Below are positions 8,279 to 17,493 of a stretch of DNA of 64,000 bases, piece after piece; the first letter of the stretch is position 1; each line of letters begins with the position of its first letter. Below the pieces are notes generated by a model. It worked only from the letters and a program-made list of their open reading frames with translations. It did not search any database and was not told the origin of the DNA. The position numbers and the translations under genes were made by a program. The DNA is from Haliscomenobacter hydrossis DSM 1100 (lineage in GTDB: Bacteria > Bacteroidota > Bacteroidia > Chitinophagales > Saprospiraceae), in contig NC_015510.1 in NCBI RefSeq assembly GCF_000212735.1, forward strand, positions 992,001 through 1,056,000, in the 5' to 3' direction.

Positions 8279-8572
8279 TTACTTTTTCTTGTTGATGCTC
8301 AGGATAACGCCAGATACAACGATGAAATAAAGCGGGTAGAAGATGTAGATAGTTTTCTCAGGTAAGGAGCCAAAGTAATGAATTTGGGTATTTCGGTAAA
8401 GGTCTGCTTTGTACCAAGGTTGCTTTGCGGCCTTTACCACTTCCTTGTATTCCAGGGTAGTGAGGCCCCACATTTTGGTTCCGTTTATGTTGTACCGCTT
8501 ATTGGCATTGAAATAGAGGTGTAGCGTGATTACGGTGGCCAAAGAGATAGCCCAGAATTTGACGTTTTTCAT
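8279..8572 (-). CDS. small membrane protein, hypothetical
   Basis: 97 residues from ATG at 8572; the frame is open upstream to 8638. A hydrophobic segment near the N-terminus (FWAISLATVITLHLYF) and one near the C-terminus (IYIFYPLYFIVVSGVIL) flank a soluble loop. It is convergent with the nuclease-like gene and AT-rich. No family is recognised. It is probably real because it has a coherent two-pass topology. Confidence 0.45.
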   Translation of the reverse strand: MKNVKFWAISLATVITLHLYFNANKRYNINGTKMWGLTTLEYKEVVKAAKQPWYKADLYRNTQIHYFGSLPEKTIYIFYPLYFIVVSGVILSINKKK

Positions 8573-8639
8573 GTCTTTGAATTTTGAGGGGTGGTTGGTC
8601 ACTACGGATATTTGCACACAAAATAGAAAATAAATCAAA

Positions 8640-9259
8640 TTACGCTATTCGTTAATGTAAATTGTCTTTCAGATCAGACTTAAATAATTGTTTGTCATTG
8701 AAAAACATGTTATTACCTATTAAATTTTTTCTTTCTTTAAAATTACAGCTTGAAAAAACATTCCACCTGCTGATTGCAGCTCGATTTTGGTTTCTTTTCA
8801 GGGATCGCTTTCTATGCCTGGGAAAAGCCTTTCTTTTTTCGATTTCGATATTGTGCCGCCACCCGGTCGCGGTTTCGCAAAAAACCCAGCGCGATTTGCA
8901 TGCCCGCATCGTTATACTTTGACAATCCTTTCACCTCCACAAAAATTTTTTCATTTTTTTTTCAGAAAATAATACCCTGTGCATCAGAGTCTTAAAAACA
9001 ATGTTTTAAATAAATACTAATAAATCTAACTTCACAATAATTTGTAAAACAATATTTTATGCGCTGATGGTTAATTGTTATTAACTATCAATCAACGCAA
9101 GTAATTGATTTTTAGATCATAAGTAATAGTTATGGGTTCATGTTCACTCATTCGTGACTGACTGCCTGATTTACAAGTACTTGCATTTGCATTAGTGCAT
9201 TTTGATGCATAAACTTGCATTGTAGTTCACGATTAAACGATCATTTACAAAATATTCAT
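8640..9259. other. AT-rich non-coding stretch with TGCAT iterations
   Basis: About 620 bp without a supported gene. Near its right end (about 9180-9222) TGCAT occurs five times at short intervals directly before the HTH gene at 9260. It may be the regulatory region of that gene or an element origin. The rest is A/T-rich with no tRNA. Confidence 0.4.
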
Positions 9260-9559
9260 ATGAGCATTGAAGAAGCATTGCGGTCAATTATTGAGGAGCA
9301 AATGGAAGCCTTAAAAACGGAGCTTAAATTGGTTCGTAAGACTTTAGCTGCAAGCTCGGATTTTGATGTATGGCTAAAAGTTGGTGAAGCAGCCAAGCTG
9401 TTAGGCTGTGACCCAAAGCACGTAAATAAATTGATCGAAAATGGCTTTTTGAGCCTGTCGTTTCTACCTGGGACCGATCGGGGGGATAAAAGGATAAGCA
9501 AAAAAGAAGTCCTCGAATTGAAAGAAAAATTCACCTTGCTGAAGCGGTCAAGGCTCTAA
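9260..9559 (+). CDS. HTH_17-type DNA-binding protein
   Basis: 99 residues from ATG 9260; a TTG at 9215 would extend into the TGCAT region and is unlikely. The helical N-terminus (about 1-40) is followed by VWLKVGEAAKLLGCDPKHVN, then LIENGFLSLSFLPGT and a basic tail. That is the layout of excisionase-like winged-helix proteins common next to Bacteroidota integrases. It is likely a regulator or recombination directionality factor of the element. It is the second such protein here; the first is at 5725. Confidence 0.7.
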   Translation: MSIEEALRSIIEEQMEALKTELKLVRKTLAASSDFDVWLKVGEAAKLLGCDPKHVNKLIENGFLSLSFLPGTDRGDKRISKKEVLELKEKFTLLKRSRL

Positions 9560-9667
9560 GCCAATACCGTTCATCTATCAAATGACTCCGTTCCAAAAAC
9601 GATACAGCACATTTCGATTTTTAGTTTGTATGTTCAGGTTTTAACGTCTAAACTTGTACACAAGATT

Positions 9668-9877
9668 ATGAAAAAGTTAATTGTTCGAGTGTATCAAAGG
9701 GGCAATGCCCGAAAGTACAAAAGCTGTCGCCTCGATACCACGACCCACGAAAATTTGCAAAAGCTATCTGAACTTTGGGACATGTCGATTTTGCAGATCA
9801 TCGAAAAATTAACCAATGAAGCATTGGCAAAAGTGGCCAATGATGACCAGAAAAGCAGCAAAGAAACGCGCTTTTAA
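9668..9877 (+). CDS. small DNA-binding-like protein, possible ribbon-helix-helix
   Basis: 69 residues from ATG 9668; a TTG at 9626 is possible. The basic N-terminus (MKKLIVRVYQRGNARKYKS) and CRLDTTTHENLQKLSELWDM, followed by a helix, resemble a ribbon-helix-helix protein with a strand followed by two helices. It is the last gene before the candidate right att site, so it likely belongs to the element. The assignment is tentative. Confidence 0.45.
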   Translation: MKKLIVRVYQRGNARKYKSCRLDTTTHENLQKLSELWDMSILQIIEKLTNEALAKVANDDQKSSKETRF

Positions 9878-9958
9878 TCGCGGTCAAAATTAACGGAAGT
9901 GCACCTCCTCTCTATCGCATTGAAAAACAAGCGATTGCCTCACCAACATTTTCTTGGT

Positions 9959-9977
9959 TACAAATCAACTAAGAATT
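9959..9977 (+). other. candidate right attachment site (attR) of the 8.3-kb element
   Basis: TACAAATCAACTAAGAATT matches the 1647-1665 sequence in 17 of 19 bases in direct orientation. It separates the mobile-type genes from the chromosomal arginine deiminase gene. Confidence 0.4.
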
Positions 9978-10050
9978 ACTTTTACCGCAAAAAAATCCGC
10001 AAGGCTTGTTAAAAGTTCCTGTTTAAAAAGCCCATAACCCATTTTGATCT

Positions 10051-11301
10051 ATGCAAGTTAACAATGAAATTGGCCGATTGCAACGGGTAATTGTACACCG
10101 CCCCGATGAAGGCATCGCCAGAGTATCACCCAAACGCTCGGAGGAGCTATTGTTCGATGACATCGTCTTTTTGCCACAAATGCAGGAAGAACATGATGTA
10201 TTCACTGCGGTGCTGCGCGCTTTTGTCGGTGAAGCAAATGTACATGAAACCGAGCAGTTGTTGCTGGAATCGCTGCTGGCCGACTCGGAGAACTGCGAAA
10301 CATTTTTGGAAGAAATTGCCGATTATGAAGAGCTACCCAGCTCTGCACTCAGCTTCCTGAATGGTTTGCCTCCAAAGGAATTAACGAAAGTGCTAATCAG
10401 CGGTTATTACGCACCCGATGACTACATCCTTTTTGATCCTATCCCCAATTTCATTTTTACCCGCGACATTGCCGTAGTCGTCAACGATCACGTCATCATC
10501 ACCAAGGCGGCCAAAGAAGCCCGGCACCGCGAGAATCACCTCACCCGCTTTATTTTTGGCCATCATCCCCTGTTCAAAAAATGGTACACAGAAGGCAAAC
10601 TCATCAACCTCAACAACATCGATAAATTTCCACCTTCGCGTAAAGGGGAATATGTATCCATTGAAGGTGGAGACATGATGATCCTCAATCGCGATTACCT
10701 GCTCATCGGCTGTAGTGAACGCACCACTCGGCACGGCATTCAATCATTGACCAAAGTGCTGTTTGAAAAAGGTGTCATCAAAAACGTAGCCTTGATCAAC
10801 ATTCCCAATGATCGTTCTTTCATGCACGTGGATACTGTTTTTACCCAAATCAATCACCACCATATTGTAGCCTATAAGCCCCTGGTAGTGGATGGCATTA
10901 GTTCAACCGTTGAATTGTACCGCGATAACGGCAGCAACGAATACTACCCCTCGGTTCACGATTTCATTCGTTCAGAAATTGACCCCGAGATGAAATTCAT
11001 TTACAGTGGCAATGGAATATCTCCGTATCAAGAACGCGAACAATGGACGGATGGTTGTAACTTGGTGGCCATGAAACCCGGCGTTGCCCTCACCTATGAC
11101 CGCAACCCGGTGACGGAACAGGCCTTCAAAAAAGCGGGGTACAAAATTTTGCACGCCCGTGATTTTTTGGCTGCCTATCGCGCAGGCAAACTCGATCCCG
11201 AAAAAATTGAAAATACCATCATCACCTTGCCTTCTAACGAGCTTTCAAGAGCAAGAGGGGGATCGCATTGTATGACGTGCCCAATGGAAAGGGGGGCGTA
11301 G
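10051..11301 (+). CDS. arginine deiminase family protein
   Basis: 416 residues, typical for ArcA-type arginine deiminases, which hydrolyse arginine to citrulline and ammonia through a cysteine thioester in the cytoplasm. Visible signature parts are NFIFTRDIAVVVND, the substrate-binding SIEGGDMMIL, FMHVDTVFTQI with the catalytic His, and the C-terminal RGGSHCMTCPM with the nucleophilic Cys. All are intact. The start MQVNNEIGRLQRVIVHRP is typical. No arcB/arcC neighbours are present, so it may serve arginine catabolism or another guanidino substrate. A GTTCGGGG palindrome begins at the last base of its stop codon. Confidence 0.88.
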   Translation: MQVNNEIGRLQRVIVHRPDEGIARVSPKRSEELLFDDIVFLPQMQEEHDVFTAVLRAFVGEANVHETEQLLLESLLADSENCETFLEEIADYEELPSSALSFLNGLPPKELTKVLISGYYAPDDYILFDPIPNFIFTRDIAVVVNDHVIITKAAKEARHRENHLTRFIFGHHPLFKKWYTEGKLINLNNIDKFPPSRKGEYVSIEGGDMMILNRDYLLIGCSERTTRHGIQSLTKVLFEKGVIKNVALINIPNDRSFMHVDTVFTQINHHHIVAYKPLVVDGISSTVELYRDNGSNEYYPSVHDFIRSEIDPEMKFIYSGNGISPYQEREQWTDGCNLVAMKPGVALTYDRNPVTEQAFKKAGYKILHARDFLAAYRAGKLDPEKIENTIITLPSNELSRARGGSHCMTCPMERGA

Positions 11302-11416
11302 GGTTCGGGGGTTCGGGGGTTCGAAGGTTCGGGGGTTACACACAATCCTGCCCGAACCCCCGAACCCCCAAACCTTCGAACCCCCGAACCCCCGAACCCC
11401 CAAACCTTCGAACCCA
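11301..11416. repeat. iterated-word palindrome (GTTCGGGG type)
   Basis: The left arm 11301-11336 has repeats of GGTTCGGGGG with one GTTCGAAGG. The right arm 11351-11416 has the complementary CGAACCCC and CTTCGAAC words in more copies. The arms would form a long imperfect hairpin filling the whole gap between two same-strand genes. It is related to the palindromes at 21965 and 45425. Confidence 0.85.
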
Positions 11417-11421
11417 AAAAA

Positions 11422-11835
11422 ATGTACACACACGATTTTCAAAAGCGGGTCAGATACGGTGAAACCGACCAAATGGGCTACCTCTATTATGGGAATTACG
11501 CCCAATATTATGAAATCGGTCGGGTGGAAATGCTGCGCTCGTTGGGCTTAACCTACAAAGCAATGGAAGAAGAATGGGGAACCATGATGCCCGTTTTGTC
11601 TTTACAAATGCGCTACGTAAGGCCAGCTTATTACGACGAGTTGTTGACAATTCGCACCACTTTACGCCGATTACCGGATCAATTTATTACCTTTCACGTT
11701 GAAATTTTCAACGAAAAAGCCAAATTGGTCAATGGTGGAAATGTTCGCTTGTGCTTCATTGACATCAAAAGCAAACAAGCGGTTCCTACACCAGATTATT
11801 TGATTGAAAAACTCAGACCCTTTTTCGAGCCGTGA
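11422..11835 (+). CDS. acyl-CoA thioesterase, YbgC/4HBT family
   Basis: 137 residues forming a single hot-dog domain. FQKRVRYGETDQMGYLYYGNY contains the conserved Asp (TDQMG) and the Y-x-x-Y-x-E-x-R region typical of YbgC/FadM-like thioesterases. It hydrolyses acyl-CoA or acyl-ACP thioesters in the cytoplasm; the exact substrate is unknown. The start ATG 11422 is only a few bases behind the GTTCGGGG palindrome, with no Shine-Dalgarno. Its stop overlaps the GTG start of the next gene by 4 bp (GTGA), so the two are coupled. Confidence 0.88.
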   Translation: MYTHDFQKRVRYGETDQMGYLYYGNYAQYYEIGRVEMLRSLGLTYKAMEEEWGTMMPVLSLQMRYVRPAYYDELLTIRTTLRRLPDQFITFHVEIFNEKAKLVNGGNVRLCFIDIKSKQAVPTPDYLIEKLRPFFEP

Positions 11836-12866
11836 AGATAAAATTACCAGATTTTGCAAAATGGGAAACTTGGTTCTGGGGGAGCCCCCTGTGGACCAAA
11901 TTGATTGGTTGGGCACAAAACCGATCTTTCCCCGGTTTTTTTGGCGTTTCCATTTACAATGTGGTGAAATTTTTCATCCAGGAAGTCCAACGCTTTGACC
12001 TGTTTACGCGAGCGAATTCTATCGCCTACAGCTTTTTTTTATCGCTGTTTCCGTCACTCATCGCTTTGTTTACTTTGATTCCCTGGTTGAAACGCACTTT
12101 TTTGCATTATTTGCCGGAGGGAGAAAATTTTGACCATTTTTTACAAAACGAGATTCAAAAAATCATGCCCGGTGACGCGGGTAAACAATTGTTTGGATTC
12201 ATTGAAGACATTACCAATAATCCACGGATTGCCTTACTTTCCATCGGTTTTGTATCGGCCATTTATTTCAGTTCCAATGGCATCCTTTCCTTGTTGCGCT
12301 CCTTCGACAAAACCTATGAAGACTTTGCCAAATGGAATTCATGGAAGATGCGCTGGGTAGCGATACTGCTGACCTTCCAACTGAGTGGTTTGTTGATTGC
12401 TTCCGTCATCCTGGTGATTTTGGGTCAATCTTTCATCAAAACCATCAACAACTGGCTCAATTTGAGTTTTCTTGCGGAACAATCCCTCAACATGGTGCGT
12501 TGGCTGGCCATCATTGCGCTGTATTACGTTTCCATTGCCCTGATTTACCGCAATGGCGCAGCGATGATCCGCAAGTTCAAATTTTTTACTCCGGGAGCAG
12601 CGCTGGCTTCAACCTTGTGCTTGCTCTCCTCGGTGATTTTTTCCATGTACGTCGACATGTTCAATACCTACAACCGTCTGTATGGCTCCATTGGTGCCAT
12701 TATTGTGCTGATGCTCTGGATTCAAATGAACGTCATGTCCATTTTGATTGGCTTTGAACTCAATGCCAGCATCGTCATCAACAAGCGGATTTTGGGCATG
12801 ACGGAAAAAATTAAAGAAACCAGTCAACAATTGGAAGCGGAAGAAGATCATTATGGTGGAGCGTAA
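11832..12866 (+). CDS. YihY/virulence factor BrkB family membrane protein
   Basis: 344 residues from a GTG that overlaps the preceding stop. At least six hydrophobic segments between about residues 55 and 310 fit the YihY/BrkB family, and FTRANSIAYSFFLSLFPSL is the typical first-helix motif. The family is conserved but its molecular role is poorly known. The charged C-terminus is cytoplasmic. It is in an operon with the thioesterase. Confidence 0.85.
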   Translation: MKIKLPDFAKWETWFWGSPLWTKLIGWAQNRSFPGFFGVSIYNVVKFFIQEVQRFDLFTRANSIAYSFFLSLFPSLIALFTLIPWLKRTFLHYLPEGENFDHFLQNEIQKIMPGDAGKQLFGFIEDITNNPRIALLSIGFVSAIYFSSNGILSLLRSFDKTYEDFAKWNSWKMRWVAILLTFQLSGLLIASVILVILGQSFIKTINNWLNLSFLAEQSLNMVRWLAIIALYYVSIALIYRNGAAMIRKFKFFTPGAALASTLCLLSSVIFSMYVDMFNTYNRLYGSIGAIIVLMLWIQMNVMSILIGFELNASIVINKRILGMTEKIKETSQQLEAEEDHYGGA

Positions 12867-12976
12867 CAGCAATCAGCTATGAGCTATGAGCTTTCAGCAA
12901 TCAGCTATGAGCTTTCAGCAATCAGCAGTCAGCTTTTAACGTTTGGCTGATTGCTGAAAGCTCATAGCTGATTGCT
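12864..12976. repeat. iterated-word palindrome (TCAGCAATCAGCTATGAG type)
   Basis: The left arm (12864-12923) repeats AGCTATGAGCTTTCAGCAAT; the right arm (12943-12976) carries the exact complement of one such unit. It forms a hairpin of about 30 bp immediately behind the BrkB-family gene and ends 15 bp before the PorV/PorQ gene. Confidence 0.8.
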
Positions 12977-12990
12977 CAAAAACCAAGGAA

Positions 12991-14073
12991 ATGAATTTGA
13001 TTTATCGGGTTTTAATAGGCATTGTTCTGATCTGTACAGTTAATGCTGTACATGCGCAAAAGTACAGCAATGAATTTTTATCCATTGGTGTTGGGGCAAG
13101 GGCACAAGCCTTGGGCAACGCCGTAGTGGCTCAAACCAACGACGTTACCGCCGGGGTTTGGAATCCAGCGGGCCTGGCCGCCAACGAAGACGCTAGCGGC
13201 ATCCAGATTGGCGCCATGCACGCCGAATGGTTTGCCGGGGTGGGAAAATTCGATTATTTGGGGATTATGTTGCCTTCCAGCAACGACAAGCGTCGGCTGG
13301 GGATCTCGCTGATTCGTTTTGGCGTAGACGAAATCCCCAATACCCTGACCCTGTACGAAAGTGATGGCACCGTAAATTTTGACAACCTCCGTGAGTTTTC
13401 GGCGGCTGATTACGCCTTGTTGCTTTCTTACGCCCAAAAAGGCCAAAAGCGGGAAGGACAGTGGTTTTGGGGTGGAAATGTAAAAGTCATCCATCGCCGC
13501 ATTGGCCCATTTGCCAATTCCTGGGGGTTTGGACTGGACGGGGGGGTGCAGTATCGGCGGGGAAAATTCCGCTTTGGGGCGCTGGCCAAAGACATTACGA
13601 CCTCTTTTAACGCCTGGTCCTTCAATTTTACGGCGGAGGAAAAACAAACCCTGGAATTGACCAACAATGAAATCCCCATCAATAGTCTGGAGATCACCAA
13701 ACCGCAACTGGTGCTGGGGTTTGCCCAACGGTTTCAGTTCAAGAAGATCGGCCTTACCCCGGAATTGGATTTCATCGTTTCCACCGATGGCAAACGCAAC
13801 ACCCTCGTTTCGGCCAATCCCTTCAGCATTGATCCCGCGATCGGGATTGAAGCGGATTTGAACCAAACGGTTTTTCTACGGGTGGGCATGAACCAGTTTC
13901 AAAAAGAAACTTCTTTTGAAGGCAAAAGTGTGTTGTCTCCGCGTCCAGGACTTGGAGTGGGGCTAAAAATCTCCAACTTGCAAGTGGATTATGCCTTTAC
14001 GGATTTGGCTGCGCAGGAAAATACGTACTCGCATATTATTTCTTTGTTGTTGAACCTCAAACCCAGGAAATAA
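12991..14073 (+). CDS. PorV/PorQ family outer-membrane protein
   Basis: 360 residues. The signal peptide (MNLIYRVLIGIVLICTVNAV, cleavage after HAQ) is followed by KYSNEFLSIGVGARAQALGN and VWNPAGLA, which are hallmarks of the PorV/PorQ (UPF0164-like) beta-barrel family. Members shuttle or dock T9SS cargo at the outer membrane. The remainder is predicted beta-strand-rich, ending in a strand (IISLLLNLKPRK). It is monocistronic between a palindrome and the tricorn-protease gene. The precise paralogue is not determinable. Confidence 0.85.
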   Translation: MNLIYRVLIGIVLICTVNAVHAQKYSNEFLSIGVGARAQALGNAVVAQTNDVTAGVWNPAGLAANEDASGIQIGAMHAEWFAGVGKFDYLGIMLPSSNDKRRLGISLIRFGVDEIPNTLTLYESDGTVNFDNLREFSAADYALLLSYAQKGQKREGQWFWGGNVKVIHRRIGPFANSWGFGLDGGVQYRRGKFRFGALAKDITTSFNAWSFNFTAEEKQTLELTNNEIPINSLEITKPQLVLGFAQRFQFKKIGLTPELDFIVSTDGKRNTLVSANPFSIDPAIGIEADLNQTVFLRVGMNQFQKETSFEGKSVLSPRPGLGVGLKISNLQVDYAFTDLAAQENTYSHIISLLLNLKPRK

Positions 14074-14210
14074 GTAGCTGAATTACCCCTTTTTGCATGG
14101 ATACAACCAGGTCAAAATTACTGACAATTGCCCCCTCTATATTAATTTAGCTGATCGTTAAAGGGGGGATTTTCCCTATTCACCTGATTGTAAATTTTCA
14201 AGACCTAACC

Positions 14211-17200
14211 ATGCACAAACTAGGTACTATGCTGGCTTTGGCGCTTTGCTCATTAGCGTTAAATGGCCAATCCAATCTTTTGCTGCGCCATCCAGCGATC
14301 AACAATGATGGTTCTCAGATTGCTTTTTCTTTTCAAGGCGACATTTGGACCGTGGCGTCCAGTGGTGGTAAGGCCACCCGTCTCACCATCCACGAAGCCT
14401 ATGAAGGCAATCCTATGTACAGTCCCGATGGCAAAAAAATCGCCTTTTCGGGTGCACGTTATGGCAACAACGACGTATTTGTCATGCCTGCCGAAGGGGG
14501 AAGTCCCAAACGGCTCACCTACCACTCGGCTGGAGATAACGTAGCGGGCTGGGCATCCAACAGTCAGATTGTATTTTCTACTAATCGCGAATTCCGCCAA
14601 ATTGGTGGCCATCCTGAAATTTATGGAATCAACGCCAGCGGAGGTACCGAGTCCAGACTGCTCGACATCGAAGCATACGATCCGAGTTATTCTCCCGATG
14701 GCCGTTTCATCGCCCTGGTGCGCGGAAGCATCAACCCCGTTTTCCGCGAAGATTACAAAGGCTCCGCCAACCGCGAAATCTGGATTTACGACACCAGGAA
14801 CAAAAAGTACAACAAACTGCCATTGTTTAACACCAATGACATTTTACCCCGTTGGGGCAACAACCGTACCTTGTATTTTTTGAGCTCCGAGGCGGGTACG
14901 TACAACCTGTACCGCATCAATTTGAACGAAAACGGCCAAGCCCAGGGCGGTCCCGAAAAATTGACCACCTTTAAGGACGAAGCCATTCGCCACTTCAGCA
15001 TTTCCAGTGACGGGTCTACCATCGTTTTTGAAAAAGACATGAACCTCTACCTGCTGAAAGCGGGCAAAGGTGCGGGCACCAAAATCAATGTTCAAATCAG
15101 CGCCGATGACCGTTTTGACCCGGAAGAATTAAAAACCTTGAGTACCGGTGGCAGCGAACTGGCCATTTCGCCCAATGGGAAATTAATGGCGTACAGCATT
15201 CGGGGTGAAGTATTCATCAAAGAGGCCGACAAGGAAAAAAACCGCAGCGTCAATGTCTCTGATCACCCCAATCGCGACATGAATCCGACCTGGTTGAGCG
15301 ATACTTCACTGGTGTTTTGTTCCGACCGTGCCGATGGCAACTTTGAATTTTACATGCTTCGTTCGGCTGACCGCAGCGAGCCCAATCCATTTAAATCACT
15401 CAAACATGAGTTGATTCGTTTGACCCAAACCAAAGAAGATGAATCTTCGCCAGTGGTTTCTTCGGATGGCAAAAAAATCGCCTACAGCCGGGGTCGTGGC
15501 GATTTGATTGTGGCCGACATCGCCAGTGATGGAAAACTCAGCAACGAAAAAGTACTGGTTGATGGTTGGGCAGGTGCCAACGGGGTAAGCTGGAGCCCCG
15601 ACAACAAGTGGTTGGCTTATTCGATGACCGACCTGTATTTCAACAACGAAGTATTCATCCACGCTGCGGACAATTCCAAACCAGCCGTCAACGTGACCAT
15701 GCACCCGCGTACCGATGGGCAGCCTTTCTGGAGTGCGGATGGCTCTAAATTGGGCTTCATTTCCGAGCGCAACAACAACCGCAACGCCGATGTTTGGTTT
15801 GTGTGGTTGAAAAAAGAGGACTGGGAAAAAGTGAGCCAGGATTGGTTGGAAAAAGACGGTCCCGCAGAAGGGGCAGCTGCACCTGGCGGTGCCAGAGCCA
15901 ATGCCAAAGCCGAACCCAAACCCGTTCAAATTGATTTTGCCGACATCCACGAGCGGGTAGTCCAGGTGACCAGTTTCGCTGGTGATGAAGGCAATGTCAC
16001 CATTTCAAAAGATGGCCAAACCTTCTTCTACACCGGAAACAGCAGCACGGCCCGCGGCCGTGACCTGTACAGCATCAAATGGGATGGCAAGGATTTAAAA
16101 GAAATCACCCGCGGCGGCAGCAACCCATTTGGTCTACAAATGGACCGGGAAGGCAAATACATCTATTATACCCGTCAAGGTGGGTTTTCGCGCATCGATG
16201 TCAAATCCAGCGCACCCGAAGGATTGCCCTACGCTGCCAAGATGAAAGTTGACTACCCGGCCGAGCGTTTACAGATTTTTGAAGAGGCCTGGCGCACCAT
16301 CCGCGATGGGTTTTATGATCCCCAAATGCACGGATACGATTGGACTGCGCTGGGGCAAAAATACCGCGAGCGCTGTGTAAACGCCTCGACCAACAATGAT
16401 TTCCGCGACATGTTCAATTACCTGCTCGGCGAAATCAATGCCAGTCATATGGCCCTCACTGCTCCGGATCGTGCGGAGACGCAGCAGGAAGCAACGGGGA
16501 TGTTGGGCGCAGAATTGATGCCCACGAGCGCAGGTATGCGGGTAAATCACGTCATTCCAGAAAGCCCTGCCGCCAAAACGGGTAGCCAACTCCGCGAAGG
16601 TGACGTGATCACTGCCGTGAATGGAGAAACCGTCAACGAAACCAGCAATTTTTACGAAAGCCTGAACGGACAGGTGAACGAAAAGGTATTGCTCAACGTC
16701 CGGGGCAGTGATGGCCAAAACCGCGAGGTCATTATTCGCCCTACAGCCAGTTTGGCTCAAAACCTGTACGATGAGTGGGTAGACAATCGGAAAAAACTGG
16801 TCGATGAATGGTCTAAAGGCCGGTTGGGGTATATCCACATCCGGAGTATGGACTTTCCTAGTTTTGAAGAAACCGAGCGCGAATTTACGGCTGCGGGTTA
16901 TGGCAAAGATGGGCTGGTGATCGATGTGCGCTTCAATGGCGGTGGGTCAACTGCCGATTACCTGATGACGGTGCTCAACTACAAGCAGCACGCCTACACG
17001 GTTCCACGCGGCGCGAGTGAAGACCTGGAAAAAGACAAAAACAAATTCCGGGACTACTACCCTACTGGCGAACGCCTGGTGTTTTCAGCCTGGATGAAAC
17101 CTTCCGTTGCCCTTTGTAATGAAGGCAGTTATTCCAATGCGGAGATTTTTTCTCATGCCTACAAAACCCTGGGGATCGGCAAATTGGTAGGCCAAACCAC

Positions 17201-17420
17201 CAACGGCTCCGTGATTTCTACTGGCGGCCGTGGATTGATTGATGGTTCATTTGTACGCTTGCCTTTCCGGGGTTGGTTTACCAAAGCAACCGACAAGAAC
17301 CAGGAACTTGGGCCTGCTGTTCCGGATATTATCGTGGACAATTCTTTGGATTACACCGCTAAAGGGACGGATGAACAGTTGAAAGCAGCGGTTGAGGCGC
17401 TGCTTAAGGATTTGAAGTAG
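14211..17420 (+). CDS. tricorn-type protease (PD40 propeller, PDZ, S41 peptidase)
   Basis: 1069 residues with a signal peptide (MHKLGTMLALALCSLALNGQ). WD40-like PD40 repeats fill about residues 25-650 (YSPDGK-, SWSPDNKW- and WSADGSKLGF-like units), followed by a PDZ domain at about 765-845. The C-terminal S41 domain contains VRFNGGGSTADYL and the nucleophile segment NEGSYSNAEIFSHAYK. It is probably a periplasmic oligopeptide-degrading protease. The length matches bacterial tricorn homologues. A bidirectional hairpin starts in its stop codon. Confidence 0.92.
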   Translation: MHKLGTMLALALCSLALNGQSNLLLRHPAINNDGSQIAFSFQGDIWTVASSGGKATRLTIHEAYEGNPMYSPDGKKIAFSGARYGNNDVFVMPAEGGSPKRLTYHSAGDNVAGWASNSQIVFSTNREFRQIGGHPEIYGINASGGTESRLLDIEAYDPSYSPDGRFIALVRGSINPVFREDYKGSANREIWIYDTRNKKYNKLPLFNTNDILPRWGNNRTLYFLSSEAGTYNLYRINLNENGQAQGGPEKLTTFKDEAIRHFSISSDGSTIVFEKDMNLYLLKAGKGAGTKINVQISADDRFDPEELKTLSTGGSELAISPNGKLMAYSIRGEVFIKEADKEKNRSVNVSDHPNRDMNPTWLSDTSLVFCSDRADGNFEFYMLRSADRSEPNPFKSLKHELIRLTQTKEDESSPVVSSDGKKIAYSRGRGDLIVADIASDGKLSNEKVLVDGWAGANGVSWSPDNKWLAYSMTDLYFNNEVFIHAADNSKPAVNVTMHPRTDGQPFWSADGSKLGFISERNNNRNADVWFVWLKKEDWEKVSQDWLEKDGPAEGAAAPGGARANAKAEPKPVQIDFADIHERVVQVTSFAGDEGNVTISKDGQTFFYTGNSSTARGRDLYSIKWDGKDLKEITRGGSNPFGLQMDREGKYIYYTRQGGFSRIDVKSSAPEGLPYAAKMKVDYPAERLQIFEEAWRTIRDGFYDPQMHGYDWTALGQKYRERCVNASTNNDFRDMFNYLLGEINASHMALTAPDRAETQQEATGMLGAELMPTSAGMRVNHVIPESPAAKTGSQLREGDVITAVNGETVNETSNFYESLNGQVNEKVLLNVRGSDGQNREVIIRPTASLAQNLYDEWVDNRKKLVDEWSKGRLGYIHIRSMDFPSFEETEREFTAAGYGKDGLVIDVRFNGGGSTADYLMTVLNYKQHAYTVPRGASEDLEKDKNKFRDYYPTGERLVFSAWMKPSVALCNEGSYSNAEIFSHAYKTLGIGKLVGQTTNGSVISTGGRGLIDGSFVRLPFRGWFTKATDKNQELGPAVPDIIVDNSLDYTAKGTDEQLKAAVEALLKDLK

Positions 17421-17493
17421 GTTTTTTATTGAAAATACATCCCTTGCGCCTCGGCTCCGCTCGGCGACCGGGATGTATTTTCAATAAAAACCT
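17419..17493. terminator. bidirectional hairpin terminator
   Basis: Arm 17419-17443 (AGGTTTTTTATTGAAAATAC plus ATCCC) pairs with 17470-17493. The hairpin overlaps the stop codons of the convergent tricorn and patatin genes, and A/T tracts at both ends suit both directions. Its loop contains the GC-rich word CTCGGCTCCGCTCGGCG, which recurs in the hairpin at 46716-46807. Confidence 0.8.

Noticed and set aside
1836..9877. Filamentous (inovirus-like) prophage, because of Rep_trans-like and small genes
   Set aside because: No Zot/pI-type ATPase with Walker A and no coat-protein-like gene were found; the membrane protein lacks the required motif.
11175..11505. Minus-strand ORFs over the GTTCGGGG palindrome
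   Set aside because: The protein is GFGGSGVRRFGG-type translation of the DNA repeat and overlaps the intact arginine deiminase and thioesterase genes.
13078..13866. Minus-strand 262-codon ORF inside the PorV/PorQ gene
   Set aside because: It is fully antisense to a clear family protein with signal peptide; no motif of its own.
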